Of a DNA stretch of 19,909 nt, positions 1-7,048 are shown piece after piece. The notes below the pieces were generated by a model. The model saw only the letters and a program-made list of their open reading frames with translations. It was not told the DNA's origin and searched no databases. This DNA is from Bacillota bacterium. GTDB lineage: Bacteria > Bacillota > Clostridia > Peptostreptococcales > Anaerovoracaceae. Position numbers and translations under genes: made by a program. Each line of letters begins with the position of its first letter. Position 1 is the stretch's first letter. The stretch covers positions 1 through 19,909 of the forward strand of contig JAFWDF010000047.1 in assembly GCA_017534025.1 (NCBI GenBank). Direction: 5' to 3'.

Positions 1-581
1 CCCAACACTTCTCCAACAGTGGTAACCTTTCCTTTTACAGTTACTTCCTGTCCCATGGACATCTGCTTCACCTGATCCAGCTGATCCGCATTCTTTATAT
101 AGCAGGTCACTCCGATAATACTCCACTCGTCATTAATATCGGTTAATGAAATGTATTTCCCGCTTGAATCAATGTTATCCAGCTTTCCCGTTACGGAAAA
201 ATATTTTCCCTTATATTCATCACTGGCAGCTGCCGGATTATTATCAAGAGCATCGGTCATCTGATCAACAGTAACTTCTGCATACTCAATTACTTCTTCC
301 TGAGCGGGTGCTTCCTGTTGTGCAGCAGTATCATCCTGAACTGCAGTATCCTGCTGTGCAGGAGCTTCATTCTGCGTATTATTCTGCACGTCTTTAGATG
401 TTGTATCTGATCCTCCGATGGCGCCGCCAATTCCTATTACAAGAATTCCTATTAAAATCCAGAACCAGATCCGTTTATAAATCGGCTTCGATATTTTGCC
501 GCCGCACTGAGGACAGGTCTTTGCACTGGCAGCGACCTCCGCTCCGCAATGTTTACAGGTTGTCATCTTCCCGTTTGCCAT
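1..581 (-). CDS. Zinc-ribbon, single-TM protein with OB-fold-like domain (partial, cut by window edge)
   Basis: Reading down from an ATG at 579-581, preceded by GGGAGG at 591-596, the frame stays open to the window edge (193 codons), so the C-terminus is missing. Seen: an N-terminal zinc ribbon with two CxxC knuckles (CKHCG, then CPQCGG, residues about 9-28); one hydrophobic segment (about 37-54); a Gln/Ala/Glu/Asp-rich linker (about 57-95); then a beta-rich region whose phrases KGKYFSVTGKLDNI and GQEVTVKGKVTTVG fit the tRNA_anti-like (OB-fold) family common in Clostridia. That architecture suggests a membrane-anchored protein with an external OB-fold domain; its ligand is unknown. No catalytic motif is visible. 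It lies downstream of the HTH gene on the same strand, but a terminator separates them, so it is probably transcribed independently. Confidence 0.8.
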   Translation of the reverse strand, partial: MANGKMTTCKHCGAEVAASAKTCPQCGGKISKPIYKRIWFWILIGILVIGIGGAIGGSDTTSKDVQNNTQNEAPAQQDTAVQDDTAAQQEAPAQEEVIEYAEVTVDQMTDALDNNPAAASDEYKGKYFSVTGKLDNIDSSGKYISLTDINDEWSIIGVTCYIKNADQLDQVKQMSMGQEVTVKGKVTTVGEVL

Positions 582-674
582 GTTCTAATTCCTCCCTTTC
601 CAATTTTTCTCCGTCTCTTTTTCATTTTCACGTCGGATACCCGCATGTCTTTCTTTTCCTCAGACAAACAAAAC

Positions 675-696
675 AAGCCACCCTTTCGAGTGGCTT
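675..696 (-). terminator. Intrinsic terminator downstream of the HTH gene
   Basis: Inverted repeat of seven base pairs (AAGCCAC at 675-681, GTGGCTT at 690-696) with an 8-nt loop. On the minus strand the stem is followed by GTTTTGTTTGTC, a T-rich tail, so it ends transcripts arriving from the HTH/kinase genes. Confidence 0.65.
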
Positions 697-723
697 AATT
701 ATATCAGTTTACGTATTTCACCG

Positions 724-744
724 TTCCCACCGCAGAGGTGGGAA
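724..744 (-). other. Perfect 8-bp hairpin in the 3' region of the HTH gene
   Basis: TTCCCACC (724-731) and GGTGGGAA (737-744) form a perfect stem with a 5-nt loop. No T-tract follows in either direction, so it is more likely a 3'-end stabilising or accessory stem in front of the terminator at 675-696 than a terminator itself. Confidence 0.5.
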
Positions 745-847
745 TGAACCGGCAGAGATGACCCTGTCCGGAATTTTACTCATCATTTCCCATGTTCCGG
801 CCGGTCAGTCCAAGCCGTCCCGCGGCATTTCCCGGTTCACGGACTTA

Positions 848-1315
848 TCATTCCCCGCTGCTGCACGGGTAAAGCGGATCAAATCCGTGCGCCCGCAGCA
901 TCTCGTCGACAACGCTCAGATCACGGATACCGTTATTCGCCGCGATAATGAAGACCGAATCACGCGGAATCTTCGCGTACAAAGGGGGCATGCCGTACAG
1001 CTTCAGGGCTTTCTGCGTCTCATTATACGAGAAGCCTGCCGCCAGGCAGAGCCGCAGGATCACGTCTCTCTGCAGCGTATGCTTCTCCTCGGAAATGAGT
1101 TTGTATCCGTATCCCTCAGAAATGTCCGCCGTAAGGAAAACATCCTGCTGTTTCAGACCCTTTTCCCGAATGCGTTCCCGCATAAACGCGGCAAACGGGC
1201 GGTCTCCGCTAATCAGGCTGTCCCGGTTTTCCTCCAGAAACTCCGCGAGCTGCTGCGGATGCGCGCTGCTTAAAATCGATGTCAGCGTACCGGTTGTCTT
1301 TTCTTCCACGTTCAT
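848..1315 (-). CDS. Small XRE-like helix-turn-helix protein, kinase partner
   Basis: 155 residues. The ATG at 1313-1315 follows GGAGG at 1324-1328 with 8-nt spacing, a convincing start. The central part (about residues 40-110) has the look of an XRE/Cro-type HTH: a helix ending KGLKQQDVF, then a segment with KLISEEKHTLQRD, then LRLCLAAGFSYNETQKAL. The C-terminal third (PPLYAKIPRDSVFIIAANN) is not a DNA-binding motif and may be a sensor or partner-binding segment. The gene starts 47 bp after the kinase gene and is probably co-transcribed. Pairing of such small HTH proteins with a Ser/Thr kinase occurs in other Clostridia, so it may be a substrate or regulator of the kinase; that is inference. 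Target genes are unknown. Confidence 0.8.
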   Translation of the reverse strand: MNVEEKTTGTLTSILSSAHPQQLAEFLEENRDSLISGDRPFAAFMRERIREKGLKQQDVFLTADISEGYGYKLISEEKHTLQRDVILRLCLAAGFSYNETQKALKLYGMPPLYAKIPRDSVFIIAANNGIRDLSVVDEMLRAHGFDPLYPCSSGE

Positions 1316-1362
1316 AAGCCGTTCCTCCGCCTCGCCAGTGTGCCGGTCAATCAGCCGGATCG

Positions 1363-2445
1363 TCAGGCCGACAGCTCCAGTAAAGCGCTAATACCTATAA
1401 TGCCAAAACAGAAAATCCCCGCAGACAGTACCACCAGCATCAACACGCGGAGCCACCGCTGAGGAATGTCGGAAATGCGCAGCACCCCTTGGATATTCCG
1501 GTAATTCCCGCAGAGGAGAATAATAAGAGCCGAGATAATAACAGCTCCGGCCCGGTAAATATACTCATCGGCAGGATTGTCGCTGAACTGGCCGAACACG
1601 ATGCCCATGGCCAGCACAAGGTATCCGGCGGCCGCCACCGCCATTTTCCAGGGATTCCTGCTCCGAAACCCCGGCGGCAGATAGCTTTTCAGATACGCAT
1701 CATTCTTTGTCTTTCCCGCGCGGCGTTCTCCCTGCCCGGGCTCCAGTTCTGCCAGCGCTTCTTCCATGGACGCAAAGCGGTCCTTCGGATCCATCTGTAC
1801 GCAGTGCGCAATCCATTCGCCTTCCGGTCCCGCCGCCGGAGCCACGGAAGGAAGCTGTCCGGTCAGCATTACATTCATCAGAACACCGAGGGCATAGATA
1901 TCCGTGCGTTCGTCCGATACGCCGAAGCCGTACTGTTCCGGCGCCGCGTAGCCGTGGGTGCCGATGAGCCGGGTATCCCTAGCCGGTCCGCTGCGATAAT
2001 ACTTCGCTGCGTTCATATCGATCAGAACCACCCGTCCATCCTCTGCAACCAGTACGTTGGACGGCTTGATGTCCCGGTGAATAATCGGCGGTTCCGCGCT
2101 GTGGAGATCCCGCAGAATTTTGCAAAGACTGATAATAATCCGGCGGGCGCGCTCCGGCTCCACAGGCCCTTCCTCATCGAGGATCTCCTGCAGCGCCCGG
2201 CCATTAATATACTCTTCAATGACAATCAGCTTTCCGCCGTCCTCCGCCAGATAATAAATGCGCGGCGTGTCCGGCACCGGATGCTCCTGCAGGTATTGAA
2301 AAACCCGCCGGTCATAGACATCCAGTACCTTTTTTACAAAAACCCTTTTGCTGACGGAATGCTGTACCAGCACGACGCCCCGTTCTTCTCTCAGGAACGC
2401 AACCGGCCTGTAAAAAGACAGTTCTCTTTGTTCTTGTAATGTCAA
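1363..2445 (-). CDS. Membrane-anchored Hanks-type serine/threonine protein kinase
   Basis: 360 residues. It starts at TTG (2443-2445) with GGAGGG at 2453-2458 and 7-nt spacing; no better ATG lies upstream. Kinase motifs: FVKK (36-39) as the ATP-anchoring lysine region, catalytic loop HRDIKPSN (123-130), metal-binding triad DMN at 143-145 in place of DFG, and the activation/P+1 segment GTHGYAAPEQ (162-171). The glycine-rich loop is poorly conserved. The cytosolic kinase domain ends near residue 235, followed by a basic linker and about three hydrophobic segments (267-288, 298-316, 330-358) with no extracellular PASTA or sensor domain. All essential catalytic residues (K, D125, N130, D143) are present, so activity is plausible. 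It lies between the deacetylase (70 bp upstream) and the HTH gene (47 bp downstream), suggesting an envelope-related signalling unit. Confidence 0.88.
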   Translation of the reverse strand: MTLQEQRELSFYRPVAFLREERGVVLVQHSVSKRVFVKKVLDVYDRRVFQYLQEHPVPDTPRIYYLAEDGGKLIVIEEYINGRALQEILDEEGPVEPERARRIIISLCKILRDLHSAEPPIIHRDIKPSNVLVAEDGRVVLIDMNAAKYYRSGPARDTRLIGTHGYAAPEQYGFGVSDERTDIYALGVLMNVMLTGQLPSVAPAAGPEGEWIAHCVQMDPKDRFASMEEALAELEPGQGERRAGKTKNDAYLKSYLPPGFRSRNPWKMAVAAAGYLVLAMGIVFGQFSDNPADEYIYRAGAVIISALIILLCGNYRNIQGVLRISDIPQRWLRVLMLVVLSAGIFCFGIIGISALLELSA

Positions 2446-2515
2446 TGCCCTGCCCTCCGGTCAGAGCAGCCTGCGCATCTGCAATCCGGCAGGCATCCGC
2501 CGGGCTGCAGCGTCC

Positions 2516-4540
2516 TTATTCCGCCGGCTGCCATTCCTTTTCCGTGTATCGCACCAGAATAGTCGCCGCCTCCGCTCTGGTAGCGGTGTTGTGCGGATCC
2601 AGCGCACCGTTGCTGTAACCGTTAATGATTCCGTTGGCGATGGCCCAGCGGAATGCATCCTGTGCGTATTCCCGGACAGACCAGCCGTCGGTATAGGTGG
2701 ACAGATCTGCCGTGCCTTCCATCTTAATGTGTTTGTAATTGCCAGCATAGCGGTACAACATGGTCACCAGCTGCTCCCGGAGAATGTTTTCCCGCGGACA
2801 GAATTCGGTCGCGGTGACCCCGTTTACGATGCCTTCCGAAGCAGCCCAGCGAACCGCGTCGGCAAACCAGTCAGCATCTGTGACATCCTTGAAATCCGGA
2901 ACCGGCTGCACCGGACCGGACGGATCAGAGCCCGGATCGGACTGGCCAGTTCCCGGATCGGACGGATCAGAACCCGGATCCGCCGGGTCATTCGCGGCAT
3001 TCGGATCATTTGTATCATCCGGTTCACTGTCAGCCGCCGGAGGATCGGCAGCAGCCGGTTCCTTAATCTCCGGCCGGCCCTCGATATTATACAGAATCTG
3101 TACCATCATGGCCCGGGTCAGCTGTCCCTGCGGCGCAAAGCTTTCGTCGCCCATGCCATTCATAATGCCATTGCAGACGGCCTTGTTGATCGCCTGGAAA
3201 TACCACAGCGACGGATCTACATCGCCGAATACCATGCCATTATCCGTAACTGCATATGTCACCGTCACACTCGGATAAACCCCGGTCTTCATGCCGATGA
3301 TTTTCAGCGTATTGCCGATTCCCTCCGCAGGGAACGGGCCGGTGTATTGATTGGAAGACGTCGTCGGCTTGGTACCGTCCGTCGTGTAATAGATCTCCGC
3401 TCCGGCTGTGTCGCAGCGGAGGGTGATCATGCCGTTTTCAGAGGAGGCCTTCGGCGGAGCCACCTGGTATTTCTTTACGGTCTGGACGGTGGCCGGCGTT
3501 CTGGTGCCGTATTTATCATATCCCACCACCTTGAAGGTCGTATCGGCGGAAATGGCAACCGGCCCGGTATATCTGGCAGAGGACAGCTTCGGATAGGAAC
3601 CGTCCGTGGTGTAGTACATTGTAATGCCTGCATCTGCCGAAGAGAATGTGACCATGGTCTTTTCCGCCCCGTCATCGTAATAGGAATTAACAGTCGGCGC
3701 CTGATAGGCCGGCAGAGTTGTCCCGTTGTTCAGCGCCGAGTAGTAGCGGGTGCCGTTGGAAGGGGTAATGCCCCTGCGACGCAGCAGCTCGGAAACGGTG
3801 ACAAACTCGTAGCCCTGACTCTTCAGAGAATCCACAGCCCGCAGGGCACCCTGCACGCTGGTCTGGTAAATGTCGTGCATGAGTACGATGCTGCCGTCCT
3901 TGGCATTGCTCATAATCTTGTTATATACGGAACTTGCGTCCCGGATTTTCCAGTCCAGTGTATCGACGCTCCAGATAATGATCGGCGCCTTCGTATTGTT
4001 CTGAATTGTGGAATTGTAGGCGCCGCCCGGCGTACGGACCATGTCGATGTAGCTGCCGCCCATGTGATCGAACAGCAGGCTCTCCACTCTGGCAAATTCC
4101 GTGGCAACCTGGGAACCGGACTGCTTCGCAATGGACGGATGATCCCAGGAATGGTTGGACAGCTGGTGTCCTTCCTCCACCATCCGGTCCAGCAGTGCGC
4201 TGTGGTTGACAATACCGTGGCTGCCGTTGGTACCGCACATGAAAAAAGTAGCTACTACGCCCTTGTCGCGCAGGCCGTCCAGCAGTGTCGGCGTAAACTT
4301 CGACGGGCCGTCGTCAAACGTAAACGCAATCAGCTTCGTGTTCTGTGCAGCGGAAACAGACGCGGACGCCGTACAAAGCGGAATCATGGTCATTACCATT
4401 GTCAGAATCAGAACCGAGCACAGAGCCAGCCGGCGCACCCTGCCTGTGCGCTGCTCCGCCTGTTTTCTGCCGCTGCATTCTTTTGCACGGTCCCTGTTTG
4501 CATTGGCCTCCGGCTTCCATTTTTGTTTCATCAATTCCAT
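2516..4540 (-). CDS. Secreted polysaccharide deacetylase (NodB/CE4) with chitobiase-like and SLH domains
   Basis: 674 residues. The ATG at 4538-4540 follows AAGG with 7-nt spacing. The N-terminus is a long basic region, hydrophobic core (about 38-58) and an Ala-rich cleavage site near residue 65. The CE4/NodB domain (about 68-255) carries all motifs: TFDDGPS (D76, D77), SNHSWDH (H130, H134 metal ligands), RTPGG (169-173), DTLDW (193-197) and LMHD (H222). Two chitobiase C-terminal-like beta domains follow (about 283-356 and 360-430; YYTTDGS and YYTTDGT are the repeated hallmarks). One SLH-like repeat lies at about 437-488, then a Pro/Asp/Ser/Gly linker (493-547) and two more SLH repeats (549-600 and 612-668). 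The family removes N-acetyl groups from peptidoglycan or other GlcNAc polymers; SLH repeats anchor the protein to secondary cell-wall polymer. The substrate is inferred, not shown. Confidence 0.92.
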   Translation of the reverse strand: MELMKQKWKPEANANRDRAKECSGRKQAEQRTGRVRRLALCSVLILTMVMTMIPLCTASASVSAAQNTKLIAFTFDDGPSKFTPTLLDGLRDKGVVATFFMCGTNGSHGIVNHSALLDRMVEEGHQLSNHSWDHPSIAKQSGSQVATEFARVESLLFDHMGGSYIDMVRTPGGAYNSTIQNNTKAPIIIWSVDTLDWKIRDASSVYNKIMSNAKDGSIVLMHDIYQTSVQGALRAVDSLKSQGYEFVTVSELLRRRGITPSNGTRYYSALNNGTTLPAYQAPTVNSYYDDGAEKTMVTFSSADAGITMYYTTDGSYPKLSSARYTGPVAISADTTFKVVGYDKYGTRTPATVQTVKKYQVAPPKASSENGMITLRCDTAGAEIYYTTDGTKPTTSSNQYTGPFPAEGIGNTLKIIGMKTGVYPSVTVTYAVTDNGMVFGDVDPSLWYFQAINKAVCNGIMNGMGDESFAPQGQLTRAMMVQILYNIEGRPEIKEPAAADPPAADSEPDDTNDPNAANDPADPGSDPSDPGTGQSDPGSDPSGPVQPVPDFKDVTDADWFADAVRWAASEGIVNGVTATEFCPRENILREQLVTMLYRYAGNYKHIKMEGTADLSTYTDGWSVREYAQDAFRWAIANGIINGYSNGALDPHNTATRAEAATILVRYTEKEWQPAE

Positions 4541-4819
4541 TCTTTTACCTTCTTCCTTTTTATAATCAGCCCGCAGCTTTGAAAACTCAAATCCCGCTAT
4601 CCAACACCTTTATCCTTTAAATCATCTCTCCTGGAACAGGATTTTCGCAGTATTCCCTGACGCGGCAATATTGCTGCAGCGGCGGGCCGGAATACCAGAC
4701 TTTCATTAACTTATATGATACCACAGTTTCGGCTATCCGACTATTGTCTCCCGGCCAGCCGCCCGAAAATACTGAGGGAGCGGCCGGGGAAAAAGGATCT
4801 CCCTTTTCCTGAGCGGCGG

Positions 4820-5060
4820 GCTGGACATTTTCACTCTTTCAAAGGCGAATTGTCCGGCTCTGCAGGACAATTCCTTCTTCAGAACAACCGGTTGTCCGGC
4901 TGCCGGCTCTGTTTTTGCCTGAAATCTGCTTGTCCCGGCTGCCGTGCTGGACAATTTTAATCTTTCAGCGGTCATTTGCCCGGCTCTGCCGGACAATTCC
5001 TCCTTCAATACAACGGAGTGTCCGGCATCCGGTGCCGATATCCTCTGGAATCCGCTTTTC
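4820..5060. repeat. Two degenerate 126-bp tandem repeats built from TTGTCCGG palindromes
   Basis: Copy A starts at 4820 (GCTGGACATTTTCACTCTTT) and copy B at 4946 (GCTGGACAATTTTAATCTTT); both continue with TTGYCCGGCTCTGC, GGACAATTCCTYCTTCA and later TGTCCGGC. Copy A contains a perfect 9-bp stem (GAATTGTCC 4847-4855, GGACAATTC 4865-4873) and a 12-bp perfect palindrome ACAACCGGTTGT (4884-4895). In copy B the left arm of the stem has decayed. Because the period is a multiple of three and the arms are palindromic, both strands read as repetitive peptide, but this is probably a by-product of the DNA repeat. Confidence 0.7.
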
Positions 5061-5194
5061 CCTTACCGGCGCACGTCGGCAGTCACCTGCTGAACTGCTG
5101 AAGCACGCCCAGCAACCGAATCCGTATCTGCCAATTGCTTGCAAATCAATCCGGATCGTTTATACTGTTTATATCGGCTTAAAATACGTCTGAT

Positions 5195-5222
5195 TTGACA
5201 TAATTAATACTAATATTATATG
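5195..5222 (+). promoter_or_regulatory. Candidate sigma-A promoter of the DUF364 cluster
   Basis: Consensus -35 TTGACA (5195-5200), 16-nt spacer, -10-like TATATG (5217-5222). The surrounding DNA is sharply AT-rich compared with the flanking genes. Transcription would start near 5229, giving a leader of about 20 nt that contains the ribosome site AAGGAG (5233-5238). The -10 is weak (4 of 6). Confidence 0.45.
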
Positions 5223-5248
5223 AATTCGCAAGAAGGAGTTATGTTTCT

Positions 5249-6175
5249 ATGTGGGAATTGTATGATGCACTGACCGCCTCCGTGGAACCCGGCCACAGGC
5301 TGCTGGATCTGGCGGTCGGCGCCGAATGGACCGCCGTGCTGAGCGAAGACGGCGGGCTGGGGCTGGCGCCGACCATACGCGAGGCGTTCCGCCGTTTTGA
5401 CAGTTCTGTAAAGGCGGAAAAAGGCATGGATCTCAGCGAGCTGGCGGCCGCCGCCAGGGCCTGGGACTACTACGATGCGGCCCTGGGGCTGGCAGCCGTG
5501 AACGCCGTATGCAACCGGGCGGAGCGGCTGCCAGCCGGGGCGGTCCACCGCCCCGGCGGCCGCAGGAGCCTTTCCGCCTTCCTCAATTACTGCAAAGAAA
5601 ACCTGGGCGGAAAACATTCCCTGCTGATCGACCCGATGTACCTGCGGGAAAACCTGAACAACGTACCGGGCATATTTGACATTACCCGCAGGGAAACCAC
5701 CTACCGTGACTTTCCTTCCTGCGCATACCTGGAACTGGTTCCGGCATGTGACCAGCTCATTATGAGCGGTACACCGCTGGTCGATAAGTATGCGCCGCTG
5801 ATCCTGCAGCTGGCCGGATCCGAGCCGGCTGCTCCGCCGGATACAAGCGGTACTCTTCACCCTGCAGCGGCTGTGCCGGCGGGATCAAACGACAATCCGC
5901 ACCCTGCAGCGGCTGCGCCGGCAGAATCAAACGGCAATCTGTACCCGGCAGCGGCCCTGCCGGCAGAGCCGGCCGGTGTCTCCCGTGCCGTTTCAGGAAA
6001 GACCCGGCTCTGGGGCATGGATGTTCCGATGGCACCCGTCTTAAAAGAATTTAATGTGCAGGAAATAACCTGTTTCCTGGCGGATGACCCGGAAAAGATT
6101 CTGTGGGCAGTCAAGCGGGGCGGGAGCCGGGACGATATCCTGAAGCTCGGCCATTTTGCGACTGTCAAACTGTAA
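5249..6175 (+). CDS. DUF4213/DUF364 protein 1 (putative heavy-metal chelation), with Ala/Pro repeat insertion
   Basis: 308 residues; ATG 10 nt after AAGGAG (5233-5238). Residues about 1-95 match the DUF4213 N-terminal domain (LYDAL start; LAAAARAWDYYDAALGLAAV, equivalent to the matching stretch of the second paralogue at 8284). Residues about 118-300 match the Rossmann-like DUF364 domain: LLIDPMYLR, DFPSCAYLELVPACDQL, GTPLVDKYAPLILQLA, then MDVPMAPVLKEFNVQEI. DUF364 (PF04016) is described from structural work as an enolase-N-like plus Rossmann-like pair forming a shared cleft with a possible role in heavy-metal chelation; the biochemical function is unproven. Residues about 191-248 are an Ala/Pro-rich insertion made of three 14-residue units, absent from the paralogue. 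First gene of the four-gene cluster; 144 bp precede the GTPase gene. Confidence 0.82.
   Translation: MWELYDALTASVEPGHRLLDLAVGAEWTAVLSEDGGLGLAPTIREAFRRFDSSVKAEKGMDLSELAAAARAWDYYDAALGLAAVNAVCNRAERLPAGAVHRPGGRRSLSAFLNYCKENLGGKHSLLIDPMYLRENLNNVPGIFDITRRETTYRDFPSCAYLELVPACDQLIMSGTPLVDKYAPLILQLAGSEPAAPPDTSGTLHPAAAVPAGSNDNPHPAAAAPAESNGNLYPAAALPAEPAGVSRAVSGKTRLWGMDVPMAPVLKEFNVQEITCFLADDPEKILWAVKRGGSRDDILKLGHFATVKL
5858..5983 (+). repeat. Three tandem 42-bp coding repeats inside DUF364 protein 1
   Basis: Units 5858-5899, 5900-5941 and 5942-5983 each encode a 14-residue motif of the type (H/Y)PAAAxPAxxNxN; the first two are near-identical in DNA and the third is diverged. The array stays in frame and sits between helix LILQLAG and strand KTRLWGM, that is, in a surface connection where the paralogue at 8284 has only LELAKGA-FIGLVGP. 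Confidence 0.8.
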
Positions 6176-6319
6176 GCCGCAGGAATGCATTCGCTGAATA
6201 CAAGAAAGGAGCAGTGACGCAGCCCGGTACAGGACGGTCCTCATTAATAAATACAAATACCGTCTGCATGCCAGCCGCCCCCTGCGGCGCGCCGGCCCGC
6301 GCCCGTCACAATACAGATC

Positions 6320-7033
6320 ATGAAACTCATTACCGTATCCGGACCACCGTCCTCCGGAAAAACCTCTGTCATTCTGAAACTCATCGACGCCCTGCATGAA
6401 GCCGGTGTCGGAAAAATCGGCGTCGTAAAATTTGACTGCCTGACATCCTTTGACCAGCACCGCTATGCGGAAGCCGGCATCCCGGTAGAGATCGGTTTTT
6501 CCGGCAAAGTCTGCCCGGATCATTTCTTCATCAGTAATATCGAGGACGCCGTCAAATGGGGCGTCCGCAGCGGCTTCGACATGCTGATCACCGAAAGTGC
6601 CGGCCTCTGCAACCGCTGCTCTCCGCACATCAGTGAAATCCCGGCCGTCTGCGTCATTGACAATCTGTCCGGCATCAACACGCCCCGCAAGATCGGCCCG
6701 ATGCTGAAATTTGCCGATATCGTGGTCATTACCAAAGGAGATATCGTCTCTCAGGCGGAGCGGGAAGTATTCAAATTCAACATCCGCCAGGTCAATACCC
6801 GGGGACGCATCCTGTTCGTCAACGGCATTACCGGCCAGGGCGCATTCATGCTGGCCAGATACCTGAAAAACACCATCGACATTACGACCCTCAGCGACAT
6901 GCATCTGCGCTTCACAACCCCGGCTTCGGTATGCTCCTACTGCACCGGAGAAACCCGGATCGGTGACGAATTCCAGAACGGCATGATGAAAAAGATGGAA
7001 TTTCATCCGCTGTCGGATCAACCTGCACAATAA
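6320..7033 (+). CDS. G3E/HypB-like P-loop GTPase (putative metallochaperone or cofactor-insertion GTPase)
   Basis: 237 residues. The P-loop GPPSSGKT (8-15) begins almost at the N-terminus, as in HypB/UreG/CobW-type SIMIBI GTPases, which fixes the ATG at 6320 despite the absence of a clear ribosome site. Other motifs: VVKFDC (35-40) after strand 2, ESAGLCNRCSPH (92-103) at the position of the G3E Walker-B ExxG, and TKGD (138-141) as guanine-specificity motif. Two CxxC pairs (C97/C100 and C205/C208, the latter in VCSYCTGE) could bind metal or an Fe-S cluster. Members of this class use GTP hydrolysis to deliver Ni, Co or Zn to target enzymes; the target here is unknown. The ABC ATPase starts 15 bp downstream, so co-translation is likely. 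No REGG-type CobW motif or His-rich N-terminus was seen, so it is neither classic HypB nor CobW. Confidence 0.8.
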   Translation: MKLITVSGPPSSGKTSVILKLIDALHEAGVGKIGVVKFDCLTSFDQHRYAEAGIPVEIGFSGKVCPDHFFISNIEDAVKWGVRSGFDMLITESAGLCNRCSPHISEIPAVCVIDNLSGINTPRKIGPMLKFADIVVITKGDIVSQAEREVFKFNIRQVNTRGRILFVNGITGQGAFMLARYLKNTIDITTLSDMHLRFTTPASVCSYCTGETRIGDEFQNGMMKKMEFHPLSDQPAQ

Positions 7034-7048
7034 ACGGAGGTACGATCT

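Larger units (their letters stand above)
4541..5248. other. 708-bp divergent intergenic region
   Basis: Separates the minus-strand deacetylase from the plus-strand DUF364 cluster. On the minus strand a possible extended -10 (TGG then TATCAT, 4715-4720, overlapping TATAAG at 4710-4715) would give the deacetylase gene a leader of about 165 nt; no convincing -35 was seen. 4820-5060 holds two degenerate 126-bp repeats (listed separately). 5195-5222 holds the likely promoter of the DUF364 cluster. I see no gene: open frames here on either strand are short, repetitive and lack convincing ribosome sites. Confidence 0.6.

Noticed and set aside
2591..4582. 663-codon open frame on the plus strand opposite the deacetylase
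   Set aside because: The minus strand encodes a complete NodB/SLH protein with all motifs; the opposite frame is low-complexity Arg/Ile/Gly-rich with no recognisable domain, a GC-driven shadow.
4733..5008. 91-codon minus-strand frame encoding an apparent ELSxRAGQ repeat protein
   Set aside because: It begins with no convincing ribosome site, lies wholly in the palindromic DNA repeat, and the opposite strand reads similar phrases, so the peptide repeat follows from the DNA repeat. Kept as a repeat, not a gene.
4820..5060. CRISPR array
   Set aside because: Units are 124-126 bp, only two copies, diverged or tandem without unique spacers, and no cas genes are present. The same applies to 9091-9330.
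5158..5173. Direct repeat GTTTATA (9-bp period) as a regulator site upstream of the DUF364 cluster
   Set aside because: Short, AT-rich and found only once; not distinguishable from chance without comparative data.
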